Assembly: GCA_900321655.1 (NCBI GenBank)
Contig: ONWU01000007.1
Coordinates: 1-51,570 of the forward strand
DNA length: 51,570 nt
Reading direction: 5' to 3'
Origin: an uncultured Bacteroidales bacterium
Lineage (GTDB): Bacteria > Bacteroidota > Bacteroidia > Bacteroidales > UBA932
Part shown: positions 24,295 to 32,759 of the stretch, piece by piece
Layout of the letters: every line of letters begins with the position of its first letter
Numbering within the stretch: position 1 is the first letter of the stretch
Notes under the pieces: generated by a model
Told to the model about the DNA's origin: nothing
Databases searched by the model: none
What the model saw: only the letters and a program-made list of their open reading frames with translations
Made by a program: the position numbers and the translations under genes

Positions 24295-25782
24295 CTAGAA
24301 GTCCTGCTGGTCTTCAAAATTGTAATTTCCCGGGGAAGCGGGCTCTTCATTGGCAGCACTGGCCACGGGGCCCTGCTGAGCATAAACGTCCAGGCTCTGG
24401 TCCGGCTCTACGAACTTCACCTGGTTGGCCTTGTACTTCATTTCAATGTCACAGACCTCACCGTTACGGTGCTTGGCGATGACGATATATGCCTTTTCCT
24501 TGTCTTCGGGGTTGTCGCTCATACCCACGAAGTCTGGTCTGTGGATGAAAATGACCATGTCCGCATCCTGCTCGATGGAGCCGGACTCACGGAGGTCGCT
24601 CAGTTGGGGCTTACCCGTACCGCCGGTGCGCTGAACAGCGTTACGGCTTAACTGGGAAAGGGCTATGATGGGGATGTTCAGTTCCTTGGCCGTGGCCTTG
24701 AGGGTACGGGAGATGGCGGCCACTTCCTGCTCGCGCAGGCCGCGGAGTTCCACCGGTCCCTGCATCAGCTGAAGATAGTCCACTACGATGAGACGGACAC
24801 CTTTCTGCTTCACCAGGCGCTTGGCCTTGGTACGGAATTCCATGATGGGAATGCCGGGGGTGTCGTCTATATAGAGCGGGGCCTTGGCCAGGCGCTTGAG
24901 GGTATCTTCCAGCTGGATCCACTCGTACTGTTCCAGCTTGATACCGCCCTTGATCTTTTCTCCGGACAGGCCGCTTTCCGTAGTAATCAGACGCTTACCC
25001 AGCTGGTCTGCACTCATTTCCAGGGAGAACACGGCCACGGGCATATTGGCGTCCACCGCCGCATTGCGGGCAATGTTGAGGGCGAAAGCCGTCTTACCCA
25101 CGGACGGACGGGCGGCCAGGATAATAAGGTCACTCTTTTGCCAGCCCTGGGTGACGCGGTCTATGGAAGGATAACCGGAGGGAACACCGGACAGGCCGGT
25201 TGTGTTCTGCAGCTCCTGCAGGTTGTCCAGCACTGCGTTGATGATGGAGCCGATATCCTGCACATCCCTCTTGACGTTGTTCTGAATGGCCGCAAACACC
25301 TTGGTCTGGGCGTTGTCTATGAGGTCGTCCACGTTGGTGGATTCGTCGAAAGACTGCTTCAGAATTTCGTAAGAGGCGGTGATCAGATCCCTCTGGATGG
25401 TCTTCTGCTTGAGGATTTTGATGTAGTACTCTATATGGGCCGCCGCCGCAATGTTCTGCGACAGGCCGGCCAGTACCACCGGGCCTCCCACGGCCTCCAG
25501 ATTGCCCTTGGAACGGAGCTTCTCACTCACGGTGACCAGGTCTATGGAGGCGTGTTCGTTCACCAGTTCCGACATGGCCTCGAAGATCATACGGTGCTGC
25601 GGGTCGTAGAAACAGGCAGCCGAGAGCTCCTCCATAGATTCATCTATGGTGGCGGGCTCTACCAGCATGGCACCCAGCACGGCCTCCTCCACATCCAGGG
25701 CCTGCGGGGGTTTGTTTCCCATCAGGGTCTCCAGGTTGAGGGGCTCTGCCGTGCGGCGGTTCTTTCGGGGCGTATCGGCCAT
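24295..25782 (-). CDS. dnaB: Replicative DNA helicase DnaB
   Basis: A 495-residue hexameric 5'-3' helicase that unwinds DNA at the fork. The N-terminal domain starts at ~28 (QALDVEEAVLGAMLVEPATI). The RecA-like domain has a Walker A motif AARPSVGKTAFALNIA, a Walker B motif LIVVDYLQLMQG, and the loop LSQLSRNAVQRTGG followed by LRESGSIEQDADMVIFIHRP. The C-terminus carries a non-conserved tail (PASPGNYNFEDQQDF). No intein or frame break is visible. It is 15 bases downstream of a zinc-ribbon gene on the same strand. Confidence 0.97.
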   Translation of the reverse strand: MADTPRKNRRTAEPLNLETLMGNKPPQALDVEEAVLGAMLVEPATIDESMEELSAACFYDPQHRMIFEAMSELVNEHASIDLVTVSEKLRSKGNLEAVGGPVVLAGLSQNIAAAAHIEYYIKILKQKTIQRDLITASYEILKQSFDESTNVDDLIDNAQTKVFAAIQNNVKRDVQDIGSIINAVLDNLQELQNTTGLSGVPSGYPSIDRVTQGWQKSDLIILAARPSVGKTAFALNIARNAAVDANMPVAVFSLEMSADQLGKRLITTESGLSGEKIKGGIKLEQYEWIQLEDTLKRLAKAPLYIDDTPGIPIMEFRTKAKRLVKQKGVRLIVVDYLQLMQGPVELRGLREQEVAAISRTLKATAKELNIPIIALSQLSRNAVQRTGGTGKPQLSDLRESGSIEQDADMVIFIHRPDFVGMSDNPEDKEKAYIVIAKHRNGEVCDIEMKYKANQVKFVEPDQSLDVYAQQGPVASAANEEPASPGNYNFEDQQDF

Positions 25783-25797
25783 CAGAAGAAGGAAAGA

Positions 25798-26622
25798 CTA
25801 CTCGAAATCCGGGTTGATGATGATGCGGCCGCAATGCTCGCAGATGATGAGCTTCTTGTTGGAAGCAATCTCTACGCGGCGCTGGGGAGTGATGGTGTTG
25901 AAGCATCCTCCGCAGGAGTCTCCGTTGTAGATGCCTACCACGGCCAGGTGGTTGTGCACGCTTTCGCGGATGCGCTCGTAGGCGCTCATGGTGCGGGCGT
26001 CAATCTTGGAGGCGCATTCCTCGCGGCGGGCGCGGAGCACCTGCTCTTCCTTGGCGGTTTCCTCAACGATGTTTTCCAATTCTTCCTTCTTGGCCTTGAG
26101 GTCTTCCTGACGGATGGTGAGGCGGTCCTTGAGATCGTCGGCCTCGGACTTCCTGGCGGCAATTTCGAAGCGGGTGTCGTTGATGGTTTTTTCGTCAATC
26201 TGGCGCAGCAGCTCCTGGTTCTCGATCTCCTTGTTCAGGGAATCATACTCGCGGGAGTTGGCGATGGTTTCCAGCTGGCGCTGGTATTTCTCGATGGTGC
26301 TCTCGTGCTCGGAGATGGAGAGCTTGGCATCGGCGATGTTGCGATTGAGCTGGTCTACCACGGCGGCAAGGGCGGCGCTGCGCTCCTTGAGGGTGGCAAT
26401 TTCTTCTTCCAGGGCCGCTACCTCTGCCGGCAGTTCGCCACGAAGCTGGATAATCTTGTCAATCTCGGAATCCGCTGCCTGGAGCTGATAGAGGGTCTTG
26501 AGCTTTTCCTCCACGGGCATACCGGAATCGGCGAAACTTTTCTGCAGAGACACAAAAGTTTCCCTGTTGTCGATGGGGGCCTCCACTTTCCCAGCGGCGG
26601 CGTTTTTCTTGGTTGTTGCCAT
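25798..26622 (-). CDS. Coiled-coil zinc-ribbon protein
   Basis: A 274-residue protein with a Lys/Ala-rich head, a long antiparallel coiled coil (~30-205) and a C-terminal zinc ribbon with two Cys pairs (CGGC and CEHC) ending CGRIIINPDFE. This matches the zf-RING_7/CT398 family of bacterial C4-zinc-ribbon proteins, whose molecular role is not established. It stands directly after a Nif3-type gene, a pair found together in many bacteria. Confidence 0.88.
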   Translation of the reverse strand: MATTKKNAAAGKVEAPIDNRETFVSLQKSFADSGMPVEEKLKTLYQLQAADSEIDKIIQLRGELPAEVAALEEEIATLKERSAALAAVVDQLNRNIADAKLSISEHESTIEKYQRQLETIANSREYDSLNKEIENQELLRQIDEKTINDTRFEIAARKSEADDLKDRLTIRQEDLKAKKEELENIVEETAKEEQVLRARREECASKIDARTMSAYERIRESVHNHLAVVGIYNGDSCGGCFNTITPQRRVEIASNKKLIICEHCGRIIINPDFE

Positions 26623-26646
26623 AAAAAATATAAATCGATTTATAAA

Positions 26647-27435
26647 TTACAAACCAAAGTAGTGGACAGGGTTGCTCCTGTCCATGTTGGCGCTTTTGTA
26701 GCTTGCAAAGGTAGGAAATTTTTTCCGTAATTCGGCCAGAAATATATCTACAATCTCCACTTCGCTCTCAAAATGGCCGATATCCATCACCATAAAGCCC
26801 CGCGGAGTGAAAAAATTATGGTAGGAAACATCTGCCGTGATGTACAGCTGGGCCCCCTTGGACAGGGCCAGCGGAATCTCTCCACCGCCGCTGCCGCCCA
26901 GAACGGCCACCTTGCTGATGGGCGTTTCCAGCGGTCTGGAACTGCGGATGACACCCAGGTTAAAACGCTCTTTTACATAAGAGAGGGCCTCGTTTCCCGT
27001 CATCGGCTTTTCAAACTCTCCGATGCAGCCCAGGCCCACGGTGCCATCTTCCTCCGGAACCATAATGCTGATATTCTTAAGGCCCAGGCGGCGGGCCATG
27101 GCGCCACTGACCCCGGCGATTACCTTATCGGCCGTGGTGTGAGCGGCATACACGGCTACTCCGCAGCGCACCGCCTGCATGATGGCGGCGCCCACCGGGT
27201 CCTTGCTGTCTATGCGCTTGATTCCCTTGAAGATGAGGGGGTGGTGCGTGATAACCAGGTCGCAGCCTTTCTCCACGGCTTCCCGGATCAGTTCGGGCGT
27301 ACAGTCGAAGCCGATCATAACCCCGTGCACCTCATCCTCCGGCGAGCCGATGATAAGCCCGCTGTTGTCCCAGCTTTCCTGGATGCGGAGCGGAGCAAAT
27401 ACCTCCAGCGCCGCAGTAATCTCACCTACTGTCAT
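26647..27435 (-). CDS. Nif3-like dinuclear metal-centre protein (GTP cyclohydrolase I type 2 homolog)
   Basis: A 262-residue NIF3 family protein. Metal ligands appear in LVITHHPLIFKGIKRID, in YAAHTTADKVIAG (His-Thr) and near the C-terminus in MVMDIGHFESEVEIVD. Family members form hexameric rings with a two-metal site; the reaction is not settled. Many Bacteroidota members are ~365 residues with a PII-like insert; the length here indicates the short form without it. The start overlaps the MerR gene stop (ATGA). Confidence 0.9.
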   Translation of the reverse strand: MTVGEITAALEVFAPLRIQESWDNSGLIIGSPEDEVHGVMIGFDCTPELIREAVEKGCDLVITHHPLIFKGIKRIDSKDPVGAAIMQAVRCGVAVYAAHTTADKVIAGVSGAMARRLGLKNISIMVPEEDGTVGLGCIGEFEKPMTGNEALSYVKERFNLGVIRSSRPLETPISKVAVLGGSGGGEIPLALSKGAQLYITADVSYHNFFTPRGFMVMDIGHFESEVEIVDIFLAELRKKFPTFASYKSANMDRSNPVHYFGL

Positions 27436-27749
27436 AAGGCTCTGCGGACTTCAACCAATTCTTCCCGGATGCCCTTGAGAATGCCGATGGCTTTCACCCG
27501 CTTGTCCACGGTTCTGCGGTCTTCGGTAAGGCGCTGACGGGTACCTTCCAGGGTAAGGCCCTGGTTTTTCAGAAGATACTGGATCTGCTTAAGCGTCTCA
27601 ATATCCTCGGGATGATACAGGCGGTTGCCCTTGGCATTGCGCTGGGGCTTGATGAACTTCTCGAAATAGTTGCTCCAGTAGCGGATGGCCGATGCGTTCT
27701 CGCCCAGCATTTCCGCCACTTCGCCCATTGTGTAAATCATTTTAGCCAT
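27432..27749 (-). CDS. MerR-family transcriptional regulator
   Basis: A 105-residue regulator with winged HTH at the N-terminus (MIYTMGEVAEMLGENASAIR, then YHPEDIETLKQIQYLLKNQG) and a short coiled-coil tail. No ligand-binding Cys or His cluster is visible. The start at 27749 (MAKMIYTMGE) is preferred over an upstream ORF extension reaching 28103 that would cross the promoter and the trmB terminator. It is the first gene of a long minus-strand run ending in rnfA. Confidence 0.88.
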   Translation of the reverse strand: MAKMIYTMGEVAEMLGENASAIRYWSNYFEKFIKPQRNAKGNRLYHPEDIETLKQIQYLLKNQGLTLEGTRQRLTEDRRTVDKRVKAIGILKGIREELVEVRRAL

Positions 27750-27756
27750 AACCTTA

Positions 27757-27764
27757 CAAAGATA
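27757..27764 (-). promoter_or_regulatory. -7 box TATCTTTG of the merR-to-rnfA gene run
   Basis: A perfect TATCTTTG on the minus strand lies seven bases before the merR start codon, so the transcript would have almost no leader. The upstream terminator of trmB leaves little room for a standard -33 element. Confidence 0.65.
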
Positions 27765-27766
27765 GC

Positions 27767-27792
27767 AAAAAAAACGGGGATTATCCCCGTTT
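27767..27792 (-). terminator. Intrinsic terminator of the trxA-to-trmB run
   Basis: Minus-strand hairpin AAACGGGGA-TAA-TCCCCGTTT followed by T8. The loop TAA is the stop codon of trmB, so the gene ends inside its own terminator. Confidence 0.88.
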
Positions 27793-28686
27793 GACAGGCT
27801 GATGAGAAAAACTGCGGCGGGGCCCCTCGGCCTCCAGCCATTTTTCGTGGTCGAACTGGTCTCCGGGGAACCGATATGGCCCTTCATGCTCAATGCCAAA
27901 CGCCATGTACGTAATGGGCAGCCCCATCTCCAGAAACATCTTCTCGTAGAACGTCTGCACTTCAGTAACATCCTTCTGGAGGGCATATATGTCCCCAAAT
28001 CCGTTGCCACCCTCGGCACGTAAGAGGGAGGGGCCCGCCGCGAAGCGGTGGGAGGGGTCGCGAAGCGACGATTTGGGGATATATATACCCTCCTTATACA
28101 CATCTGTACTTTCGAAGTAGACCGGTAACCCGTTCACTTTACAGACGGATTGTGTGTATTCGTAGAGGTAACGGGAGTCCGTTTTCAGGTGTACAATGCC
28201 GCCGGGAGCGAGGAACTTGCGGTAGCGGGCGAGGAACAGCGGAGAAGACAGACGGGCGTTCTCACTGCCCCGCAGCTGCGGGTCTGAAAAAGTGAGCCAG
28301 ATCTCGGAGACTTCTTCCGGGCCGAAAAAGGCATCTATGAACTCTATGCGGGTGCGAAGGAACGCCACATTGGGAAGGGCGTTCTCCGTAGCGAACTTGG
28401 CTCCCTTCCACAGGCGGGCGCCCTTGATATCTACACCTATGTAATTGATATCCGGATTTCTCTGGGCCAGGGCTATGGTATAGTCTCCCTTGCCGCAGCC
28501 CAATTCCAGCACAATGGGGTTGGAGTTGCCGAACATCTCAGCCCCCCAGCGGCCTTTGATGGGATGGTCCTTGAGCTTGAGCTCTTTGGATCCGGGCTCC
28601 TTGTCCAGGATGGCCGATGCGTCCGGCTGCAACAGGCAGCGGAAGGTCTCGTTCTCTGCGAATTTCTTTAACTTGCCGTGTCCCAT
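27781..28686 (-). CDS. trmB: tRNA (guanine-N7-)-methyltransferase TrmB, with in-frame palindromic insert
   Basis: A 301-residue SAM-dependent enzyme that methylates G46 of tRNAs. Motif I is VLELGCGKGDYTIALA; the substrate motif is FSDPQLRGSENARL; the C-terminal ITYMAFGIEHEG is typical. The usual length is ~215-260. The excess comes from ~34 residues between YKEGIYIPKSS and GDIYALQKDVTEV, encoded by a GC-rich palindrome (27985-28086) whose length is a multiple of three. The insert lies between predicted catalytic-domain elements on a likely surface loop. The start at 28686 (MGHGKLKKF) leaves two bases after gldH; a longer frame to 28905 is gldH in another frame. Confidence 0.92.
   Translation of the reverse strand: MGHGKLKKFAENETFRCLLQPDASAILDKEPGSKELKLKDHPIKGRWGAEMFGNSNPIVLELGCGKGDYTIALAQRNPDINYIGVDIKGARLWKGAKFATENALPNVAFLRTRIEFIDAFFGPEEVSEIWLTFSDPQLRGSENARLSSPLFLARYRKFLAPGGIVHLKTDSRYLYEYTQSVCKVNGLPVYFESTDVYKEGIYIPKSSLRDPSHRFAAGPSLLRAEGGNGFGDIYALQKDVTEVQTFYEKMFLEMGLPITYMAFGIEHEGPYRFPGDQFDHEKWLEAEGPRRSFSHQPVKRG
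27985..28086. repeat. Palindromic insertion inside trmB
   Basis: ATATATGTCCCCAAATC (27985-28001) and GATTTGGGGATATATAT (28070-28086) are inverted repeats with one mismatch. Between them lie two GAA-loop hairpins, CCCGCCGC-GAA-GCGGTGGG and GTCGC-GAA-GCGAC. Both contain GCGAAGC, a heptamer known to form an extra-stable DNA mini-hairpin. The 102-bp block keeps the trmB frame. Confidence 0.72.
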
Positions 28687-28688
28687 AG

Positions 28689-29120
28689 CTATTTCTTTTT
28701 CCTCACCACCAGGCCCATTCCCCGGAAAGGAACCAGCTGCGAACGGTCTTCCTGCCGGATCACCAGGGTCCAGATGCCGGGTTCTACAACACGGACATCC
28801 TCCCGGTAGGGCTGATAAATCTGACGGGAATAGTAAGACCGGCACGTTCCCTTCAGAGGGAGATACACCTTCTCCACGAAAAGGGAATCGGAGGGACTGT
28901 GCCACTCGGCCCTCAACATCGTTCCCTGCAGGGGAACAAGCTCTTCAGGGTCTCCGTCCAGGCGGCTGTAGAGGTCCAGGTCATAGGCGGCGGTGCTGTC
29001 CGACAGATCCAGCACAAACTCATAGGGGCCGCCTCCCGGGACAAAACTCTCGGAAGAAAAGGGCTCCTGACAGGCCGCGACCAGAAGAGCAAGGGTACAG
29101 AGAAGGCCGACTCTACGCAT
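28689..29120 (-). CDS. gldH: Gliding-motility-type lipoprotein GldH
   Basis: A 143-residue lipoprotein with lipobox VAAC and Cys17 (MRRVGLLCTLALLVAAC). The mature part follows the GldH pattern: AAYDLDLYSRLDG, a Trp in AEWHSPSDSLF, and a C-terminal GIWTLVIRQEDRSQLVPFRG, where family members have a similar W/F-x-L-x-I-x-Q-x-M-R stretch. GldH is needed for gliding in flavobacteria, but homologs occur in non-motile Bacteroidales as envelope proteins. Position right after ricT is the classic place. The start overlaps the ricT stop by 8 bases. Confidence 0.8.
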   Translation of the reverse strand: MRRVGLLCTLALLVAACQEPFSSESFVPGGGPYEFVLDLSDSTAAYDLDLYSRLDGDPEELVPLQGTMLRAEWHSPSDSLFVEKVYLPLKGTCRSYYSRQIYQPYREDVRVVEPGIWTLVIRQEDRSQLVPFRGMGLVVRKKK

Positions 29121-30276
29121 TCTGGGGCTTGTCCTTGCGGTTACGGTTGCGGTTTTTATTGTTCCTGCGGCGCTTGCGCTTTTCCGGGTCGAAGCGGTTG
29201 ATGGCATCGTCTCCCACCGCGTCTATGAACTCGGGGGCGGCCACCACTTCCTGCTTCAGGGTTTCGGGCTTCTCTCCCCGGCGGTTCATCGCCTGGATCT
29301 CTCTCACCTCATCGGCCGAAAGCGGGAAAATCTGAGCCAGGGAGCCCTTCTCGTAAGAGAAATAGAGCTTCTCGGCCAGGATGTCCGTCTTCACCAGGAA
29401 GGCCTGGCCGTCCATAAACTCCAGCGGCTCCTGCACGCGGGGGATGCGCGAATGGGCGTCCATATATGCGGCCACCTCGTAATTGAGGCAGCACTTGAGC
29501 TTGCCGCACTGGCCGGCCAGTTTCTGGGGATTCAGGGAAAGATCCTGCACACGGGCGGCCGATGTGGTAATGGATTTGAATTCCGTGATATAGTTGGCGC
29601 AGCAAAGTTCCCGGCCACACACGCCCAGACCGCCGATGAGGCCGGCTTCCTGACGGGCTCCGATCTGCTTCATCTCCACGCGGATGTGGAACTCTTCGGC
29701 AAAATCCTTGATGAGCTGGCGGAAGTCCACCCTGCCGTCGGCAATGTAGTAAAAGATGGCCTTGGTGCCGTCTCCCTGGAACTCCACGTCCCCGATCTTC
29801 ATCTCCAGGCCCAGATTATTGGCCAGTACGCGGGCGCGGATCATCGTTTCCTGCTCCCGGGCGATGGCTTCCTGCCAGCGCTGGATATCGAAGGGACGGG
29901 CCTTGCGGTAGATCTTTTTCAGCTCCTGCCTGGAGGGGTCCACACCCCGGCACTTCATCTGCCGGCCCACGATAGGGCCCTCCAGCGTAACGATGCCCAG
30001 GTCGTGGCCGCTGGTGGCTTCCACCACCACCAGGTCCCCGGTCTTGATGCTCTGGCCCGAGGCATTCACATAGATGCCCTTGCGGGTGTTTTTGAAGCGT
30101 ACCTCGAAGTAGTTGTCAAACTGCTCCTGGGAGATGCCCTTCAGCACGTCGTATACCTCCAGTTTGCAACAGCCCTGGCGGTATCGGATATCTTTTTCAC
30201 CCGACTGTTCGTCCGTTACCACGGTGCAGCCGCGGAAACAGTCGAACTGGATGGATTCGTTGGAGTATTCAGTCAT
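29113..30276 (-). CDS. ricT: PSP1-domain protein RicT (YaaT-like)
   Basis: A 387-residue protein with the PSP1 domain at its core (RARVLANNLGLEMKIGDVEF, then QIGARQEAGLIGGLGVCGRE) and Cys clusters CGRELCC and CGKLKCCLNYE that in RicT take part in iron-sulfur binding and RNA-processing complexes. The C-terminus ends in an unusual basic Arg/Asn/Lys-rich tail (KRKRRRNNKNRNRNRKDK), probably nucleic-acid binding. The start at 30276 overlaps the holB stop (ATGA). Confidence 0.92.
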   Translation of the reverse strand: MTEYSNESIQFDCFRGCTVVTDEQSGEKDIRYRQGCCKLEVYDVLKGISQEQFDNYFEVRFKNTRKGIYVNASGQSIKTGDLVVVEATSGHDLGIVTLEGPIVGRQMKCRGVDPSRQELKKIYRKARPFDIQRWQEAIAREQETMIRARVLANNLGLEMKIGDVEFQGDGTKAIFYYIADGRVDFRQLIKDFAEEFHIRVEMKQIGARQEAGLIGGLGVCGRELCCANYITEFKSITTSAARVQDLSLNPQKLAGQCGKLKCCLNYEVAAYMDAHSRIPRVQEPLEFMDGQAFLVKTDILAEKLYFSYEKGSLAQIFPLSADEVREIQAMNRRGEKPETLKQEVVAAPEFIDAVGDDAINRFDPEKRKRRRNNKNRNRNRKDKPQNA

Positions 30277-31247
30277 ATGCAATATAATTGATTCACCAGG
30301 TCGGTGAAGAGAATTTTCTGGTTGACATTGCGCTCCAGAAGGAGCTGGGCACGGTTCAGGCATTCAAGAGCCCTCCGGGGGAAGGTGGGCTTCAGGGCCG
30401 ATGCCATCTTTTGGTAGTAGGCTTTGTCCCCCTCCGGCACGCGGGCCATCGAAGGGGCTTTCTGAAGGAGAAACAGGCGCCGGAGGTCTTCCGAGGCCAG
30501 GCGGCAGAAGGTTTTCTGCTGCTCCCTCACCTTGAGGTCTGCCACGGCGTCTGCGGTTTCCAGGGCTTTCAGCAGGTCCCGGGCCACAAGAGCGTCCAGC
30601 AGATCGTGGAAGAGGTCCTGCAGGGCCGAGTTGCCCGCTGCCTCCCGGGCGTGGACTTCGGCTTCGGCCTCCTGGGAGAGAGGCTGTACACGAAGGTGCA
30701 GACAACGCGAGGAGATGGTCTGGAGCACTTTCTCGGGGGCCTGCGTAATGAACAGGAAAAGGGTTTGGCGGGGCGGCTCCTCCACCATTTTGAGGAGGGC
30801 GTTGGCCGCCTGCACATTCATTTTTTCCGGAAGGTACAGCACCACGGCGCGGTAGCCGCCCTCCACGGCACTCAGCGACAACCGGTCCAGGATACTGCGG
30901 GCCTCGTTCACGGAGATGCCCGCCTGCTTTCCTTCTATGCCGATGGCGCTGTAAAGTTCATTTTCGTAAAAATACGGGTTCTGCAGCACCAGCTCCCGGA
31001 AAGGGGCCAGGTACTGCAGGGAAACGGGTTTATCGGCCCCGGCAACCGGGAACACGAAATGGATGTCCGGGTGGATGAGCTTGTCCACGCGGGGATTGCC
31101 GCCGTAGAGCTGTTCCAGGAAATGAATCACCAGAGGGAAAGCGCCGCCGCCATCGTCCTGATGCAGCAGCATGGCGTGCGGGATGTGGCCGCTTTCCACC
31201 ATCTGGGAAAGGGCCGTCATCAGTTCCGTATTACCATATACTTTCAT
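30273..31247 (-). CDS. holB: DNA polymerase III delta-prime subunit (HolB)
   Basis: A 324-residue clamp-loader subunit. Diagnostic stretches are ANALLKMVEEPPRQTLFLF and the arginine-finger motif TISSRC. The N-terminal P-loop is degenerate (MLLHQDDGGGAFPLVIHF), normal for delta-prime, which does not hydrolyse ATP. It abuts the polyprenyl synthase stop with no gap and overlaps ricT by four bases. Confidence 0.9.
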   Translation of the reverse strand: MKVYGNTELMTALSQMVESGHIPHAMLLHQDDGGGAFPLVIHFLEQLYGGNPRVDKLIHPDIHFVFPVAGADKPVSLQYLAPFRELVLQNPYFYENELYSAIGIEGKQAGISVNEARSILDRLSLSAVEGGYRAVVLYLPEKMNVQAANALLKMVEEPPRQTLFLFITQAPEKVLQTISSRCLHLRVQPLSQEAEAEVHAREAAGNSALQDLFHDLLDALVARDLLKALETADAVADLKVREQQKTFCRLASEDLRRLFLLQKAPSMARVPEGDKAYYQKMASALKPTFPRRALECLNRAQLLLERNVNQKILFTDLVNQLYCI

Positions 31248-32228
31248 CTACAAATTTCGGTTTCCTACATAATGGGCCAACTCGCAGAGGGCCTCCTTTT
31301 CCCTGGAGGGAGGAAGGACGGTGAGGCTCTGAAGCGCGGCATTGATGTAACTGTCCATAATGCCGGCCGCCTGTTCCACTCCGTTATACTTGCCGACGAA
31401 TTCCACCACTTCCGGAATCCGCTCCGGATGGTCCGCCACTTCTCCGATAAGGGCGCGAATCCTTCTTTCTTCCTCGGCCGGTGCGCTGGAAAGGGCACAC
31501 AGCAGGGGCTGGGTAATCTTCTGTTCCCTCAGATCCTGTCCCACGGGCTTACCCAGATCCCGGGACGGAGGGGCATAGTCAAAGATATCGTCCTTGATCT
31601 GGAAGGCAAGGCCCAGCTTGCGGGCATAGGACTTGACGCCATCCAGCATTTCTTCCGTTGCATCCACCGAGATGGCGGCCGATACGGCAGCGGTCTCGAA
31701 CAGGGAGGCCGTCTTGTCGAAGATGATGGTGATGTAGTCTTCTTCCGTGGTGTTGGCCTGGGAGGCCTTCTGCATCTGCAGCATTTCCCCTTCAGACAGA
31801 TGTCCCAGAGTGGTGGCAAAGGTTCTCAGGACGCGTTCGCTGTATTTGTCGGCCGACAGGATCACCTGCATACAGCGGGTGAGCCAGTAGTCTCCGATAA
31901 GGACGGCTGCCGGAGAAGAGAGAATCCGGGCCACGGTGGGCCTGCCGCGGCGCTCGGTGGCGCCGTCCACCACATCATCGTGCAGGAGGGTGGCGTTGTG
32001 CAGCAGTTCTGCGGCCGCGGCGAAACGGGCGGTATCGCGGGTGGGCGTACCGCAGGCGCCGGCCACCAGAAGGCTCAGCATCGGACGGAGCATCTTTCCG
32101 GGACGCTCCCTCAGCTGGCGGTTGGTGGCATCCAGCAGTTCCACGTTGCTGCGCAGGTAGTACTCTATGATAGATTCCACCTGCTGCATCTGGGGCTTCA
32201 GATACTCTTGTATGTCTTGTATGGACAT
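31248..32228 (-). CDS. Polyprenyl diphosphate synthase (trans, long-chain)
   Basis: A 326-residue isoprenoid chain-elongation enzyme, most likely making the octaprenyl- or heptaprenyl-type side chain of menaquinone. Both Asp-rich motifs are intact: LLHDDVVDGATERRGRPT (first) and FQIKDDIFDYAP (second). The all-helical pattern and length fit IspB-like enzymes. It starts one base after the LOG gene. Menaquinone use agrees with fumarate respiration suggested by the Dcu carrier. Confidence 0.92.
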   Translation of the reverse strand: MSIQDIQEYLKPQMQQVESIIEYYLRSNVELLDATNRQLRERPGKMLRPMLSLLVAGACGTPTRDTARFAAAAELLHNATLLHDDVVDGATERRGRPTVARILSSPAAVLIGDYWLTRCMQVILSADKYSERVLRTFATTLGHLSEGEMLQMQKASQANTTEEDYITIIFDKTASLFETAAVSAAISVDATEEMLDGVKSYARKLGLAFQIKDDIFDYAPPSRDLGKPVGQDLREQKITQPLLCALSSAPAEEERRIRALIGEVADHPERIPEVVEFVGKYNGVEQAAGIMDSYINAALQSLTVLPPSREKEALCELAHYVGNRNL

Positions 32229-32229
32229 T

Positions 32230-32757
32230 TTACTTGAGAAGGGTTATCAGTTCTTCCACCGTTTCAGGGAAAAGCATCAGGCTGCGGTCTTCCGGCTCCA
32301 TCATGCCACAGCTTACGTAGTGGTCCAGCAGGGCTTTGAGGGGGTTGTAATAGCCTTCCAGATTGAGGGCGGCCACCAGGCCCGTATACTTGCCCAGTTT
32401 GCGGAGCACGAGGGTTTCTATGACTTCATCCAGGGTGCCGATTCCTCCGGGAAGGGCGATGGCGGCCACCGTATCTTCCCTCATACACTCCTTGCGGGTG
32501 CTCATCGTGTCTGTCCAGATGACCCGGCTCACGTCCGGGTTCTCCTGCCCATCCATAAAACGGGGCAAAACGGCCACGTGGTAGCCCAGGACGCGGACCG
32601 ATTCGGCCGTAATGGCGCCCATCGTCCCGCGCTTTCCGCCGCCGGAGACCACCCCGTATCCCAACGCGTGCAGCGCGCGAACTAATTCACGCGCTGCCGC
32701 ATTGTACTTAGGGTCTATCTTATTGCTTGCCGAGCAATAGATGGTTACCTTTTTCAT
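32230..32757 (-). CDS. LOG-family protein (nucleoside 5'-monophosphate phosphoribohydrolase type)
   Basis: A 175-residue Rossmann-like protein with the signature GGGKRGTMGAITAES and the catalytic motif PGGIGTLDEVIE. LOG-family enzymes cleave nucleoside 5'-monophosphates (cytokinin-type or AMP) to base and ribose phosphate; the natural substrate in Bacteroidales is unproven. Neighbours give no special hint. It starts two bases after the preceding barrel gene. Confidence 0.9.
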   Translation of the reverse strand: MKKVTIYCSASNKIDPKYNAAARELVRALHALGYGVVSGGGKRGTMGAITAESVRVLGYHVAVLPRFMDGQENPDVSRVIWTDTMSTRKECMREDTVAAIALPGGIGTLDEVIETLVLRKLGKYTGLVAALNLEGYYNPLKALLDHYVSCGMMEPEDRSLMLFPETVEELITLLK

Positions 32758-32759
32758 CT

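Noticed and set aside
30273-31247. Missing P-loop in HolB as a sign of decay
   Set aside because: Delta-prime subunits normally lack a working P-loop, and the SRC motif and the LLKMVEEPP stretch are intact.
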